Source of the DNA: CAYSPT01 sp964432985
GTDB lineage: Bacteria > Muiribacteriota > CAYSPT01
Direction of reading: 5' to 3'
DNA length: 64,000 bases
Assembly: GCA_964432985.1 (NCBI GenBank)
Contig: CAYSPT010000024.1
Location: 6,724-70,723 of the forward strand
Below, piece after piece: positions 53,901 through 62,700 of the stretch; the first letter of the stretch is position 1; every line of letters begins with the position of its first letter. Below the pieces are notes generated by a model. It did not search any database. It was not told where the DNA came from and saw nothing but the letters and a program-made list of their open reading frames with translations. Made by a program: the position numbers and the translations under genes.

Positions 53901-54896
53901 GAATACATCGAGAACGATGGGGTCAACCAGTATTCCTACACCGGCACACCGGTCCTCATATCAGAGGCCAACGTTCCCAATGTGGGAGCGAGGGACATGA
54001 TCGAGGTAGCTGTGGTCTGGTACACGAACTCGGGTTTAATGTCCAATTTTGTCCCCGGCAGCAATAAATACTATCGCTTCGTCGTCACCGTCGACCCCGA
54101 CAACTGGGTTGATGAAATCCATGAAAAGGATGCCGTAGCCACGGTCAACGGCGCGCAATATACCCACTGCAACAACGTCGGTTACTGGCCCTGGGGGAGC
54201 GGGGTCATGGTGTACTCAGGGACGCCGCTGCAGGCGGGCGGCGAAACCAGCGATCCCGACATCAGCCTGGAAGATGATTCCCTGGCCATCGAGGTGTCAG
54301 ACGGCGACATGGCGACGGAAGACCCGGTGGTGCTTGGTGGAAATACTTACACTTTGCGGGCGAGGATAGCATCCAACCGGGTCTTTGAACATAACCGGTT
54401 CGTCTCATTCTACAACGGTGATCCGAACCAGGGTGGCGAACTTATCTCCGCGGAGACGCTTCACGGCCTCTATGTCGGGGACACGGATGTGATGGTCGAG
54501 TGGACGCCGCCGGCGGAAGGGGCCTACGATATCCACGTGGAGGTTACCGAGGATGTCACCGAGACGGATATCTCGAACAACTCCGATGCTCTTATAGTAT
54601 ACGTAGGCTATCCCGAAGAAAGCAGTCCCAAATGCTTTATTGCCGCCGCCTGCTACGGCACTCCGGAGGCGGACGATGTCCGGGTCCTGCGCCGGTTCCG
54701 TGACCGCCATCTGCTGAACAATCCTTTGGGCCAAGCCCTGGTGGAGATCTATTACCGCTACAGTCCGCCCATTGCCGACACCATCAGGCAGGACGGTTTT
54801 CTCAAATGCCTGGTGCGGACAGGGTTACAACCAGTAGTCTCGTTAGCGGAAGAGTTTGATACGCCCGGTTTTACTTCACCCGGTGATGAAAGATAA
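50943..54896 (+). CDS. Large secreted protein with VCBS-like, CARDB-like and CFI-box domains
   Basis: A 1317-residue exported protein (signal peptide about 1-26, cleavage near VTAADN). The N-terminal third carries FG-GAP/VCBS-like calcium-binding blades (VGDLDGYPVLVGD, LEPGDFDGDGFDEIALHVGD) and an Asp-rich loop, DNDNDGKVDEDPVDGINNDG. The middle (about 580-930) is an unrecognised beta-rich region with Ser/Gly-rich GGSHSFGATASAGGGFLGIF, possibly pore-forming-like. Two CARDB-like domains follow (about 960-1090, 1120-1225). The last 85 residues begin KCFIAAACYGTPEADDVRVL at Cys1231 and continue FRDRHLLNNPLGQALVEIYY and RYSPPIADTIR, the CFI-box C-terminal domain found on many surface proteins, thought to be a sorting or anchoring tail. 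The ATG has AAGGGAG upstream. The SLH porin gene follows 12 bases later. Confidence 0.85.
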   Translation: MSKTATLTLGIVLLACFIIPGQRVTAADNQQNVAPGTVNPMTPSRATLFGDDEVIFYATRPAAVPGEIEGVPLNPAGTALTAWTEGARGIYYDSEFAERDGDVDWLSTYIPTAITMAKGHLSSTVVNQPILPEDLVFAFYKSNGQVKTVKGANERTVVFPSSPPNINNMYELFYDVKMAVGDLDGYPVLVGDKQIYRDEIVVVHSGSVVDYETRVVTVTVLDHDLNVLATENITARMNDWTGTSVTVGNFCGDGKMEIAVAYPMKSDWERGIYLENDIHLALYTFSRDASGSRLEKKHSLATNKDSAPILEPGDFDGDGFDEIALHVGDIVVYSATSGFQLVKNGAEIVSGGNDMAAGLFLFDPATNHGFNRRQLAVTATANIGGRSVPHLKIYGFNSDLSQIQLGGELTVDPGSITFYQGLAAGNFVGNQDLTDKPSPTMDLALLVNTMDNNTHFFCIDVAPFAPIDNDNDGKVDEDPVDGINNDGDAQTDEDPAETATYTLSQKYYQNFGPIIGASQWGSAPLPIVAYDASGDSIRLLEDEAAHISLKNVIIPEYIIEEPPKHIDILPDDPNNPAGTWSVVNISKDSKFYVEFRDSQGVVFSNSIKDTSSVNTGGSHSFGATASAGGGFLGIFSFNASVGTENKWTRDYNVNQSSLEKDYQTKTISFSGQTNSDDFIKYSERAIDIWRYPILGQKVTLSTPDDGYGFLEIVLPARYRRHEKAGSSLDWYQPRHEPGNILSYPKYAGGIPDDVGSFFVNGQEVNNVMNVVTTVGVDGNSKIQDISWSNESGNEQEKTYNTTLGHSSDINTSVSASVNFFASVSTDTHYNTNFHDSNSWGRSTICAHTQTSSHGIKINVPVPRGTLHAYEFTPFVYVTTAGALKVKHYADPDLTVNWWTQQYGLKPDPALNLPKKYTISGGNFVPQTDLTQRAQMKGCFLRATAVNPVTGLKDIHNAAIKHGENVELVARIYNYSLVASGPFKVRFEYIENDGVNQYSYTGTPVLISEANVPNVGARDMIEVAVVWYTNSGLMSNFVPGSNKYYRFVVTVDPDNWVDEIHEKDAVATVNGAQYTHCNNVGYWPWGSGVMVYSGTPLQAGGETSDPDISLEDDSLAIEVSDGDMATEDPVVLGGNTYTLRARIASNRVFEHNRFVSFYNGDPNQGGELISAETLHGLYVGDTDVMVEWTPPAEGAYDIHVEVTEDVTETDISNNSDALIVYVGYPEESSPKCFIAAACYGTPEADDVRVLRRFRDRHLLNNPLGQALVEIYYRYSPPIADTIRQDGFLKCLVRTGLQPVVSLAEEFDTPGFTSPGDER

Positions 54897-54908
54897 GGAG
54901 GCAGGACC

Positions 54909-56453
54909 ATGAAATCAATAAAAATAACCATTATCGGTTTGACCGCGTGTGTGCTCATGATCGCCCCGGTCTGGGCCGCAGGATTCAAAGACGTGTCTTC
55001 GAGTCATTGGGCGGAGGAGTCCGTGGAGAAACTTGCTGATAAAAAGATCATGCTGGGCTATCCTGACGGGAGCTTCAGGGGGGACACATCCGTCAGCAGG
55101 TATGACCTGGCGGCCGCCATCTCCCGGGTATTGGAATCCATGGCGGGACCGGCCGGGATCGGGCTGCCGGGTGATACCGGGCTGTTGGCCGAATTGTTAT
55201 CCGGAAGTCTCGCTTCGGACACTATCAAGCTGCGGGAGAAAACAGCTGAACTGGAAACGGAGTTTTTGGATGCCAGGGAGGCGGTTGAACGGCTGCAAGA
55301 CCGAGAGTTGAGCGAGGCTGCTGACGGCTTCGGCAAGATAACAATAACCGGCGATATCTGGATCATGATAGACACCCTTACCTTTGATAATGATTTAGCT
55401 CCCGATGATATCGGCACACTGCATCGGATAGGCCTCAACTTCTCCGCCCCGGTGGATGAAAACATCTCCACTTCGTTCAGGCTGGTCAACAACGAGCACG
55501 GTGATCTCTACGGTGCCGGTTCCGCCAGCGATTATTTAAGCGGGCAGGTGCTGGGAGGCGGGACACCGCTGGCCGGAAGCGATCTCGAAATAGAACTGGC
55601 TTACATCGACGTGCGGCAGTTTTTCAGACTAGGTGATCTCTCTCTGGGACGCCGGAATCTGGCGCTTGGACATAGCCAGGTGCTCGACGACAAGATCGAC
55701 GGAATCATTTTCAAGAAAACGGTTGACCGGATCGATCTCACCCTGGCCGGGGCCGATTCCCCGGGAGCGCAAGCGGAGAACGGATTCGATTTGAATATCA
55801 TCAGTGTTAATTACGGTTTCGGTGATCACAGCGCCGAAATCTATTACCTGATCAGCTCCACCGTCGGTGCGGTTCCCGCCGATCAAACCATAGGGGGAAT
55901 CAGTCTGGACGGCCGGATTACCGAGAAGATTGATTACCTGTTCGAATTGAACCGATTTGACCGGAGCGTGGCGGGGCTAACTGCTGGCAATCTCTGGCTG
56001 ACCGGTCTGTCGTGTGATCTGGACGGTAATACGTCAGTATCTATGACCTATGGCGAAGGTGACGATGAGTTCCAGCCGATTTCCATCTACTATTATCAAC
56101 GGTTTAATGACATGTTCGGGCGCTTGCCGGCCACCGGTGGTGCTGATGGCGCAGCCACCGGAAGTCTGCGGGGCGTCAAGGATTTTCTGGTTAAGCTCGA
56201 TCACGACCTCGGAAAAGAGACTGACGGATACCTAATCTATGAGACAGCTACCACCAATGACACCGATGGGCTCAGTTCCAATAATTCTCCTGATTACACC
56301 CGGATGACTCTGGGGCTCGATTACCAGTACCGGCCGAACACTGTTTTCGGCGTGCGTTTTGACCAGGTTGACTATGACGATGACACCGTAGGTGCGGCTG
56401 CCAACACCGGCAGCTGGCACCGGTTCCGGATCGAGGCCACGATGAAGTTTTGA
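54909..56453 (+). CDS. SLH-domain outer-membrane porin
   Basis: A 514-residue outer-membrane protein. A signal peptide (about 1-23, cleavage at VWAA) leads into one SLH domain (about 25-75, FKDVSSSHWAEESVEKLADK ... GYPDGSFRGDTSVSRYDLAA), a coiled coil (about 95-135) and a beta-barrel with alternating strands (about 140-514) that ends in Phe (RFRIEATMKF), the BAM signature. OmpM/Slp-type porins with this order tether the outer membrane to peptidoglycan-linked polymers in Negativicutes, Cyanobacteria and Thermus-like lineages. The ATG has GGAGG next to the previous stop. A perfect 10-bp stem-loop overlaps the stop codon. Strong evidence for a diderm envelope. Confidence 0.93.
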   Translation: MKSIKITIIGLTACVLMIAPVWAAGFKDVSSSHWAEESVEKLADKKIMLGYPDGSFRGDTSVSRYDLAAAISRVLESMAGPAGIGLPGDTGLLAELLSGSLASDTIKLREKTAELETEFLDAREAVERLQDRELSEAADGFGKITITGDIWIMIDTLTFDNDLAPDDIGTLHRIGLNFSAPVDENISTSFRLVNNEHGDLYGAGSASDYLSGQVLGGGTPLAGSDLEIELAYIDVRQFFRLGDLSLGRRNLALGHSQVLDDKIDGIIFKKTVDRIDLTLAGADSPGAQAENGFDLNIISVNYGFGDHSAEIYYLISSTVGAVPADQTIGGISLDGRITEKIDYLFELNRFDRSVAGLTAGNLWLTGLSCDLDGNTSVSMTYGEGDDEFQPISIYYYQRFNDMFGRLPATGGADGAATGSLRGVKDFLVKLDHDLGKETDGYLIYETATTNDTDGLSSNNSPDYTRMTLGLDYQYRPNTVFGVRFDQVDYDDDTVGAAANTGSWHRFRIEATMKF

Positions 56454-56477
56454 TCCTATCTCTGGCGGGATCAAAAC
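56447..56477 (+). terminator. Stem-loop at the end of the SLH porin gene
   Basis: GTTTTGATCC (56447-56456) and GGATCAAAAC (56468-56477) form a perfect 10-bp stem with an 11-base loop. It includes the stop codon. No T-run follows, so it may protect or process mRNA rather than terminate. Confidence 0.5.
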
Positions 56478-57044
56478 TCCTTCATTCCATGCAATCTGCT
56501 TGGCACTTCCTCCGACAGTTCCCGCACAAAAGTTCGAGTCCAGTTCAGGGATGCGTTCTTTTTGTCTATTCTGCCAAAAGCCTTGTCAATACTGGGTTAT
56601 GCTCGGTTCGAAAGGGAATTGGTATCTACTAGTAATTTACCATCAAAATGAGGATAGATCAGTAAGCATAGGTGATTTCAGAGTTCGAGTCTAGTTTGGA
56701 CAATTGGTGGTTTGTCAATGATAATTAAGCTGTGTCAAAACTTTATAATCTAATGTTGAAGCGAGACATTTATTATTAGCTGAGTTTTGAGAACGAGAAA
56801 GTAAGGAATTTCATAATCGTTCCAGGTCAAGCGAGGCTTGGCTCAATAACCATCGTTTGTGGGATTGCTTGTATCTCATGCAGGGGGGTAACGTGATGAG
56901 GGACATCGCGCACTGCTGGTCTCCGCTGTTTCCCCGGAAACCATTACAGGTATTGCTACGTTTATAGTTACAAATCCGGGTTACAATACCGCACCTGGTC
57001 TCTAACCGTTTTGGGAAACAGGCCGGTGGATGGTTCGAAATGTC
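56478..57044. other. Intergenic region before the metal-efflux locus
   Basis: Nearly 570 bp without a supported gene. The left part holds short dispersed-repeat words (56531-56555, 56682-56700). The rest looks AT-rich compared with its neighbours and shows no recognisable RNA gene. Confidence 0.6.
56531..56555 (+). repeat. Short dispersed repeat, copy B
   Basis: AGTTCGAGTCCAGTTCAGGG followed by ATGCG, identical to 50042-50066 except for one base. A shorter AGTTCGAGTCTAGTTTGGA lies at 56682-56700. Confidence 0.6.
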
Positions 57045-57073
57045 TTGAATTATAAACCGCGTTACGGTAGTAT
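57045..57073 (+). promoter_or_regulatory. Promoter of the metal-efflux locus with overlapping dyad
   Basis: TTGAAT (57045-57050), 17 bases, TAGTAT (57068-57073). The stretch ACGGTAGTAT ... ATACTATTCCGT (57064-57088) is an imperfect dyad over the -10 and start site, a plausible operator. An AAAGGAGG ribosome binding site and the ATG follow. Confidence 0.55.
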
Positions 57074-57111
57074 ACAATACTATTCCGTTAAGATTCTAAA
57101 GGAGGCTCCTC

Positions 57112-57567
57112 ATGCTCAAATTCGGTCGTCGCAACGTGGGCATGCTCAGCCTGTTGCTCTTGGCTGTATTAGCTCCGGGTTTCGTACTCGCCGGCGAGAC
57201 AGTCATGTGCCTTGGCGAGGATGGATCAGTATCCCTGGAGTTATCCTTTGATGATGACTGCCGGTCCGGTTCTGCATCGGATGCAGACTGCACCGGAAAG
57301 GCTGACCTTGTCATTCTTTTCCACCATCGGGACAGTCAAAGCGGAGGCCACTGCCGGGATGTCGAGATGAACGTACCGGTCATCGTATTACTAGAACAAA
57401 CAGAGCGTCCGGGCCGGGCTGTCGGGGAGGCTGAAACAGCAACCGGGATACTCACCGAATCTAATCACTTCATGTCTTTCTCTGCCGGGAAAACCGAGCC
57501 ACATCGAACTGGACTCGATCCCGGCCCCGTCTTGTCCCACCAGCGCAGCCCAGCCCTCCTGCTCTGA
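57112..57567 (+). CDS. Small secreted protein at head of metal-efflux locus
   Basis: A 151-residue exported protein with signal peptide (cleavage near VLA, residue 27). The mature start GETVMCLGEDGSVSLELSFD and the later SGGHCRDVEMNVPVIVLL resemble small cysteine-containing proteins often encoded at the head of CusCBA/CzcCBA loci, with Cys33, Cys50, Cys60 and Cys81. A role as periplasmic metal binder or sensor is inferred from context. The C-terminal third is low-complexity. The ATG follows AAAGGAGG and a dyad-bearing promoter. The tolC-like remnant begins 75 bases downstream. Confidence 0.65.
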   Translation: MLKFGRRNVGMLSLLLLAVLAPGFVLAGETVMCLGEDGSVSLELSFDDDCRSGSASDADCTGKADLVILFHHRDSQSGGHCRDVEMNVPVIVLLEQTERPGRAVGEAETATGILTESNHFMSFSAGKTEPHRTGLDPGPVLSHQRSPALLL

Positions 57568-57642
57568 GAGCAGGAAGGATCTGATCATCCATCAAGCTTT
57601 TGTGCACCATACCACCCGTATACTCACGTGAGGAGGAAAACC

Positions 57643-58206
57643 ATGATAAAACGATTATCAATTATCACCTGTACGGTCCTGCTGTGTTGCGTGGCTGTCA
57701 CCATCTCTGGAGCGGACTCTTCGGAACCACGTCTTTCGAAGGCGGAGGCGGGTCTGACATTGGCGGAGGCACTGGATACGGCGTTGAGGAACAATCCGCG
57801 ACTTAAAGCCGTGTCACGAGGTGAAGAGGCGCACCTGGCGTTGAAGCGGCAGGCTGGTCTACGTTCTAATCCGGAGGTGGAGGATCTGGCCTGGGAACGA
57901 AAGAGTGACGGCTTTGATACGGCGGCGGTGGTTCTGTCCGTCAGCCAGGTTATTGAGACCGGCGGCAAGCGGGCGATCCGTTCGCGGATTGCTGATCTCG
58001 AAGCTCGTTTGAGCAGTTGGGACCATTTAGGTCTTCGGCTCGATGTGGTGGCTGGGATAAACATGGACTTCGTGAACCTTCTGGCAGCCCAGAAAAAGCA
58101 GGAGTTGGCCGAGGAGATGCACCGGTTGGTGTCACGGATCCGCGATGTGGCCGCTCTGGAGCGGCTCATCGGGCAACGTCTTTCACAAAAGGAAGGAGGA
58201 TCATAA
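57643..58206 (+). pseudogene. TolC/CusC-like outer-membrane factor with internal deletion
   Basis: A normal outer-membrane efflux channel has about 420-480 residues; this frame has 187. Residues 1-163 match the N-terminal half (signal peptide, LTLAEALDTALRNNPRLKAV, NPEVEDLAWERKSDGFDTAA, SQVIETGGKRAIR and DFVNLLAAQKKQELAEEMHR), and then RDVAALERLIGQRL matches the extreme C terminus. The whole second repeat is missing, apparently by an in-frame deletion near residues 163-167 (about 58130-58145). The barrel and tunnel cannot form from half a protomer in the usual trimer. AGGAGG lies 6 bases before the ATG, and the stop shares its last A with the cusB start. A chimeric assembly collapse of two repeats is possible; coverage data would tell. 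Confidence 0.8.
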
Positions 58207-59777
58207 TGCGTTTTAACACGATAACCAGTATCGGAGCCGTGGTGATTCTCGGCCTCGCGCTATGTACATCTCCAATGATGATCAACCGAGCGCCGGCGGA
58301 AGCGGGAGAGGGCTCACATGAAGGACATGCGCACGACCATGGGGAAGAACACGGAAGCAAGCACGTGCAGCGGATCCCGGTGACACAGGAACAGGTTACC
58401 CGACTCGGTATAAAAATTACCCGTGCTATTCGAGGCGTGGTTCGCCGGGAGATCCGTGTACCTGGGGAGCTCAAGATCAACTCCGACCGTATGGCCCATG
58501 TGGTATCCCGTGCAGCGGGCATCGTGCGCGACGTCAAGAAGACACTTGGTGACCGCGTTCAGGCCGGCGATACGCTCGCCTGGATCGAAAGCGAAGAACT
58601 GGCCGAAGCCAAACTTGACTTCTATACCAAGGAAGCTGAAGTCGGGTGCTGTGAGATCACGCTGCCTCGAGCCAAGGCGATCTTTGAGAACGTCACCAAA
58701 CTCATTGCACTGCTCAAAAAGGAGGCCGCAGAGGCAGAGATCCACAAACTGAACAATCTCGAGATGGGCGAGTACCGGGGACAGTTACTCACGGCCTATG
58801 CCGCGTACATGGCGGCCCGGACCACGCACGAGCGGGAGGCAGGCCTGCACGCCAAGAAAATCAGCAGCGACCAGGAACTTCTCGATGCAGAAACGACCTT
58901 GACACAAGCGCGGGTCAAGTTTCACGCGTCCATGGAAACGGCGCGGTACGAGGTATTTCTTGCCTACAGCGAGACGGCCCAGGAGTACCAGGTGGCTACC
59001 TTCAATGCCGTTGAGGCAGAGAAACGACTGCGTTTGAAAGGCGCTGACGATGAGGTCGTGGCCGGATTGCGCGCGCTTGTTCCCAAGACGGCAGGCCTGG
59101 AACCCTGCCCGTGTGACGATCCGGCTTGTGAAGAGGATAAACTGCCTTCAGTAACTGATACGCTCGGCCGGGACAGACGCTTTGCGTGGTATGCGGTCCG
59201 TGCTCCCTTTGAGGGAACATTGATCGAGAAGCATCTTGTTATGGGGGAGTCGGTTGATACGGACTCCGAGATTTTCACTATTGCCGATCTTTCCATTGTC
59301 TGGGTTGATTTGGCGATCAGCCAGGATACCATTTCTTCGGTACGGGAAGGGCAAACGGTGACGATCCGTCTGCCGGATGGATCGAAGGGCGAAACGAGAA
59401 TAGGGTTCGTTTCCCCTCTGGTGGCTCCGGATACGCGTACGGCATTGGCCCGTGCCACTTTGCGCAATACTGATGGCCGATTCCGGCCGGGAACGTTCGT
59501 GGAGGCCGGTATCAGTGTGCCTTCGAAGGAAGAGGCGGTAATTATTCCAAAGACAAGTGTGCAGTTGGTGAACGATCTATCCTGCGTCTTTGTATGGGGC
59601 AATGCCGACTTTGAACTGCGGGAGGTATCGACAGGCGTTACCGATGGGCAGCACATTGAGATACTTCAGGGCTTACAGCCCGGCGAAGCCGTTGCGTCCG
59701 TTAATGCATTTCACCTTAAGGCCGAATTCACCAAGTCCGCGGACAGTGGGTGTGGTGGTCACGGGCACTCCCACTGA
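58206..59777 (+). CDS. cusB: CusB/CzcB-type periplasmic adaptor, His-rich
   Basis: The membrane-fusion protein links the RND pump to the outer-membrane channel. The 523-residue product has an N-terminal signal anchor (about 8-22), a His-rich stretch HEGHAHDHGEEHGSKH (about 38-53), the lipoyl half VSRAAGIVRDVKKTLGDRVQ followed by AGDTLAWIES, a long helical hairpin (about 135-275), an unusual cysteine cluster CPCDDPAC at 301-308, the second lipoyl half (APFEGTLIEKHLVMGESVDT) and beta-barrel, and a C-terminal GCGGHGHSH. The extra His and Cys stretches imply metal delivery, probably of a soft or divalent heavy metal. The ATG at 58206 overlaps the tolC-like stop by one base, with GGAGG six bases upstream. 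Confidence 0.92.
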   Translation: MRFNTITSIGAVVILGLALCTSPMMINRAPAEAGEGSHEGHAHDHGEEHGSKHVQRIPVTQEQVTRLGIKITRAIRGVVRREIRVPGELKINSDRMAHVVSRAAGIVRDVKKTLGDRVQAGDTLAWIESEELAEAKLDFYTKEAEVGCCEITLPRAKAIFENVTKLIALLKKEAAEAEIHKLNNLEMGEYRGQLLTAYAAYMAARTTHEREAGLHAKKISSDQELLDAETTLTQARVKFHASMETARYEVFLAYSETAQEYQVATFNAVEAEKRLRLKGADDEVVAGLRALVPKTAGLEPCPCDDPACEEDKLPSVTDTLGRDRRFAWYAVRAPFEGTLIEKHLVMGESVDTDSEIFTIADLSIVWVDLAISQDTISSVREGQTVTIRLPDGSKGETRIGFVSPLVAPDTRTALARATLRNTDGRFRPGTFVEAGISVPSKEEAVIIPKTSVQLVNDLSCVFVWGNADFELREVSTGVTDGQHIEILQGLQPGEAVASVNAFHLKAEFTKSADSGCGGHGHSH

Positions 59778-59795
59778 TATAAGGGATTCTCTCTC

Positions 59796-62700
59796 ATGAT
59801 CGAAAAAATTATTCATATCGGATTGAAACACAAACTACTTGCCGTCATGACAATCGTGGCGGTCTGTGCGTTGGGTGTCACCTCATTGTCCAGGCTCTCC
59901 ATCGACGCTTTTCCGGATATCAGCCCGAATCTGGTCCAGGTGTTCGCCGAGGTCGACGGCATGGCTTCGGAGGAGGTGGAACAGCTCGTCACGCGGCCCA
60001 CGGAAATAGCTATGCGAAGCATCCCCGGGGTTCGGAAAATCCGCTCGCTGTCGTCACTCGGTTTATCGACCGTCAATGTCTATTTCGAGGACGATGTCGA
60101 TATCTACCGGGCCAGGCAGCTCATCGCGGAACGGCTGAAACAGGCGGAGGAAGGAATCCCGGAAGGAGTGGACATGCCGCATGGGCTCGAGATGGGGCCG
60201 ATAGCCAGCGGCATGGGTAAGATTCTCGCCTACTACCTGGCAGTCGAGAACCGTGACATTACAGAACTGCGGACAATCCATGAATGGATCGTCAAGCGTG
60301 GCATCGAGACAGTACCAGGCGTCGCCAAGGTGATCAGCCAGGGGGGCTTCATTCGCCAGTACGAGGTGGAGCTGTCCCCGGAGAAGCTGCTCTCCCATGA
60401 CCTCGTGATCGATGATGTCAGCACGGCTATCGAGTTGAACAATGCGAACGCCGGGGCCGGGGTCATCACGCGGGGCAGTGAAGAGCTTGTTGTGAGGACT
60501 CTCGGCCGCATCGGGACCATCGAAGAGCTCGCCAATACCGTCATAAAAAGCGTGGAAGGCAAGCCGATTCTGGTGAAAGACGTAGGATCCGTCAAGCTGG
60601 GACGGGCATTTCGCCGCGGAGTTGCAATTCTCAATGGCCGGCGTGAAGTGGTCACCGGCAGCGTCTACAAACAACACAGCTCAAACTCGTTCGAGGTAAT
60701 CAGAAGGCTGAACTCACGCATCGAAGAGATTAACTCGAGTCTGCCCGAAGATGTGAAGATCGTGACGTATTACGATCAGTCTGATCTGGTCCAGGCCAGT
60801 CTCCGGACAGTGCGCAACGCCCTTCTTCTGGCGCTAATCCTCATCTGTATCGTGGCTTTTCTGTTCCTGGGAAATTTGCGGAATGCGTTCATCATGGTCT
60901 GCTCGCTCCCGTTCTCCGTGCTGTTCGGCATCATTATCATGGAACGCAACGGCATGCCGGGCGATCTGATATCCTTCGGCGGGATAGCCATCGCCCTCGG
61001 CATGATCATCGATGGAACAATCATTATGGTCGAGAAGCTTCAGAAGGCCACCGGAGAAAGCCGGGAGAGTGCTTCAGCGAGAGAGATCATCCTCTCTGCG
61101 GCCCAGGAAGTGGGACGGCCCATCGTGTTCGCAATCGCGGTGATCATCGTCGTCTTTCTGCCTATCTTCACACTGGGCGAGGTCGAGGGAAAGATGTTCC
61201 GTCCCCTGGCGTTGGCGGTGACAGCGACCATGGCGGGATCGATGATATACGCTCTCCTGATAGCCCCGATATTCTACCGAATCCTCCACCGCACCGACCG
61301 CAAACGCGCAGGACATGCTCCGGGCAGAGTGCTAACCGTGTTAATGAACCGCTACGAGGCGCTCCTCAACCGTACGCTCAAGCATCCTTTACGACTAACG
61401 GTGGTTCTCATTCTTCTCATGGCTGTCGGCATACTGGGTTTCCTCCGGCTCGGTCGTGAGTTCGTCCCGACACTTCAGGAAGGCACGATCCAGTGTTATG
61501 CCTACATGAATCCGAATGTGTCCCTGGACGAGATCAAAAGCGTCTGTTCCGAAATATCCAGGGAAGCCGTTAAAGTGCCGGAGGTGCTCAACGTTATCGC
61601 TGATATTGGATACGGTGAAGTAGGGCCGCATATGCACCACACGAATTACGGCTGTATTGTAATCACCTTGAAGCCACGGCCCTCCTGGCGGAATGCCCGG
61701 ACCCAGGAAGAAATCGTTTTACTCATCAACAACCGGATCACGGGCTTGCTCGGCGTGTCCATCGGGTTCTCACAGCCCATTGCCCACGAAGTGGATGGAT
61801 TGATAGCTGGATCGGGAGCGGCGGTCGTGCTCAAGGTGTTTGGTGACGATATGGACAGGCTCGGGACTATTGCCGCCGAGATCGAACATGTACTGGCGGA
61901 TGTTGACGGAACAGCCGACCTTCGCGTCGAGCAGACTACCGGACAGACACAGGTGCAGATCATCCTCAACTCCGCGCGTCTTGCCCGCTACGGCCTTAAC
62001 AAACACGAGGTGCAGGCGATCATCCGTCAGGCCCTCACCGGAGAAATTGTCGGCGATGTTTTCGAGGGTGAAATGGCATCCAGAATCCTCGTTCGGCTTG
62101 ACAAACGTTACCAGCAAGACCGCGAGGAAATCGGCACCCTGTTGATTCGCACGCCTTCCGGTTCACACGTGCCCCTCAAGAGCCTGGCTGAAATAGAGAC
62201 CGTCACGGGATTGCGGCAGATAAGCAGGGAAAACACACAACGCTACATCGCCGTCCAGTGTAATGTACGCGGCCGGGACGTGGGGACGTTCGTGCGCGAT
62301 GCGCAGGCGGCGGTCGGTAAAGCCGTTTCATTGCCGCCCGGATACAGGCTGTCATGGGGCGGGCAGTTCGAACTTCAGGAAGCTGCGAATCGCAGGCTGG
62401 CGATCGTGATTCCGGTCACATTGGTATTGGTGATGAGCATGCTGTACGGTCTGTTTGGATCTCTGCAGCTCGTATTTCTGATCATGCTTAATGTGCCGTT
62501 GGCGCTGGTCAGCGGAGTACTGGCCCTGGCTGCGTTTGGTGAGAACATCAGTATCCCCTCATCAATTGGATTCATTGCGTTGTTTGGGATTGTACTCACC
62601 GATGGGGTCGTTCTGATCTCAAGATTCGAACGCCTCCGGCAGCAGGGTATAGCCCTGGCCGATGCCGTTGTTTCCGGCTGCCGCTCGAAGTTCAGGCCAG

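Noticed and set aside
56811..57077. 88-codon minus-strand frame before the efflux locus
   Set aside because: It reads through the predicted promoter of the efflux locus on the other strand, has no ribosome binding site and odd amino-acid composition.
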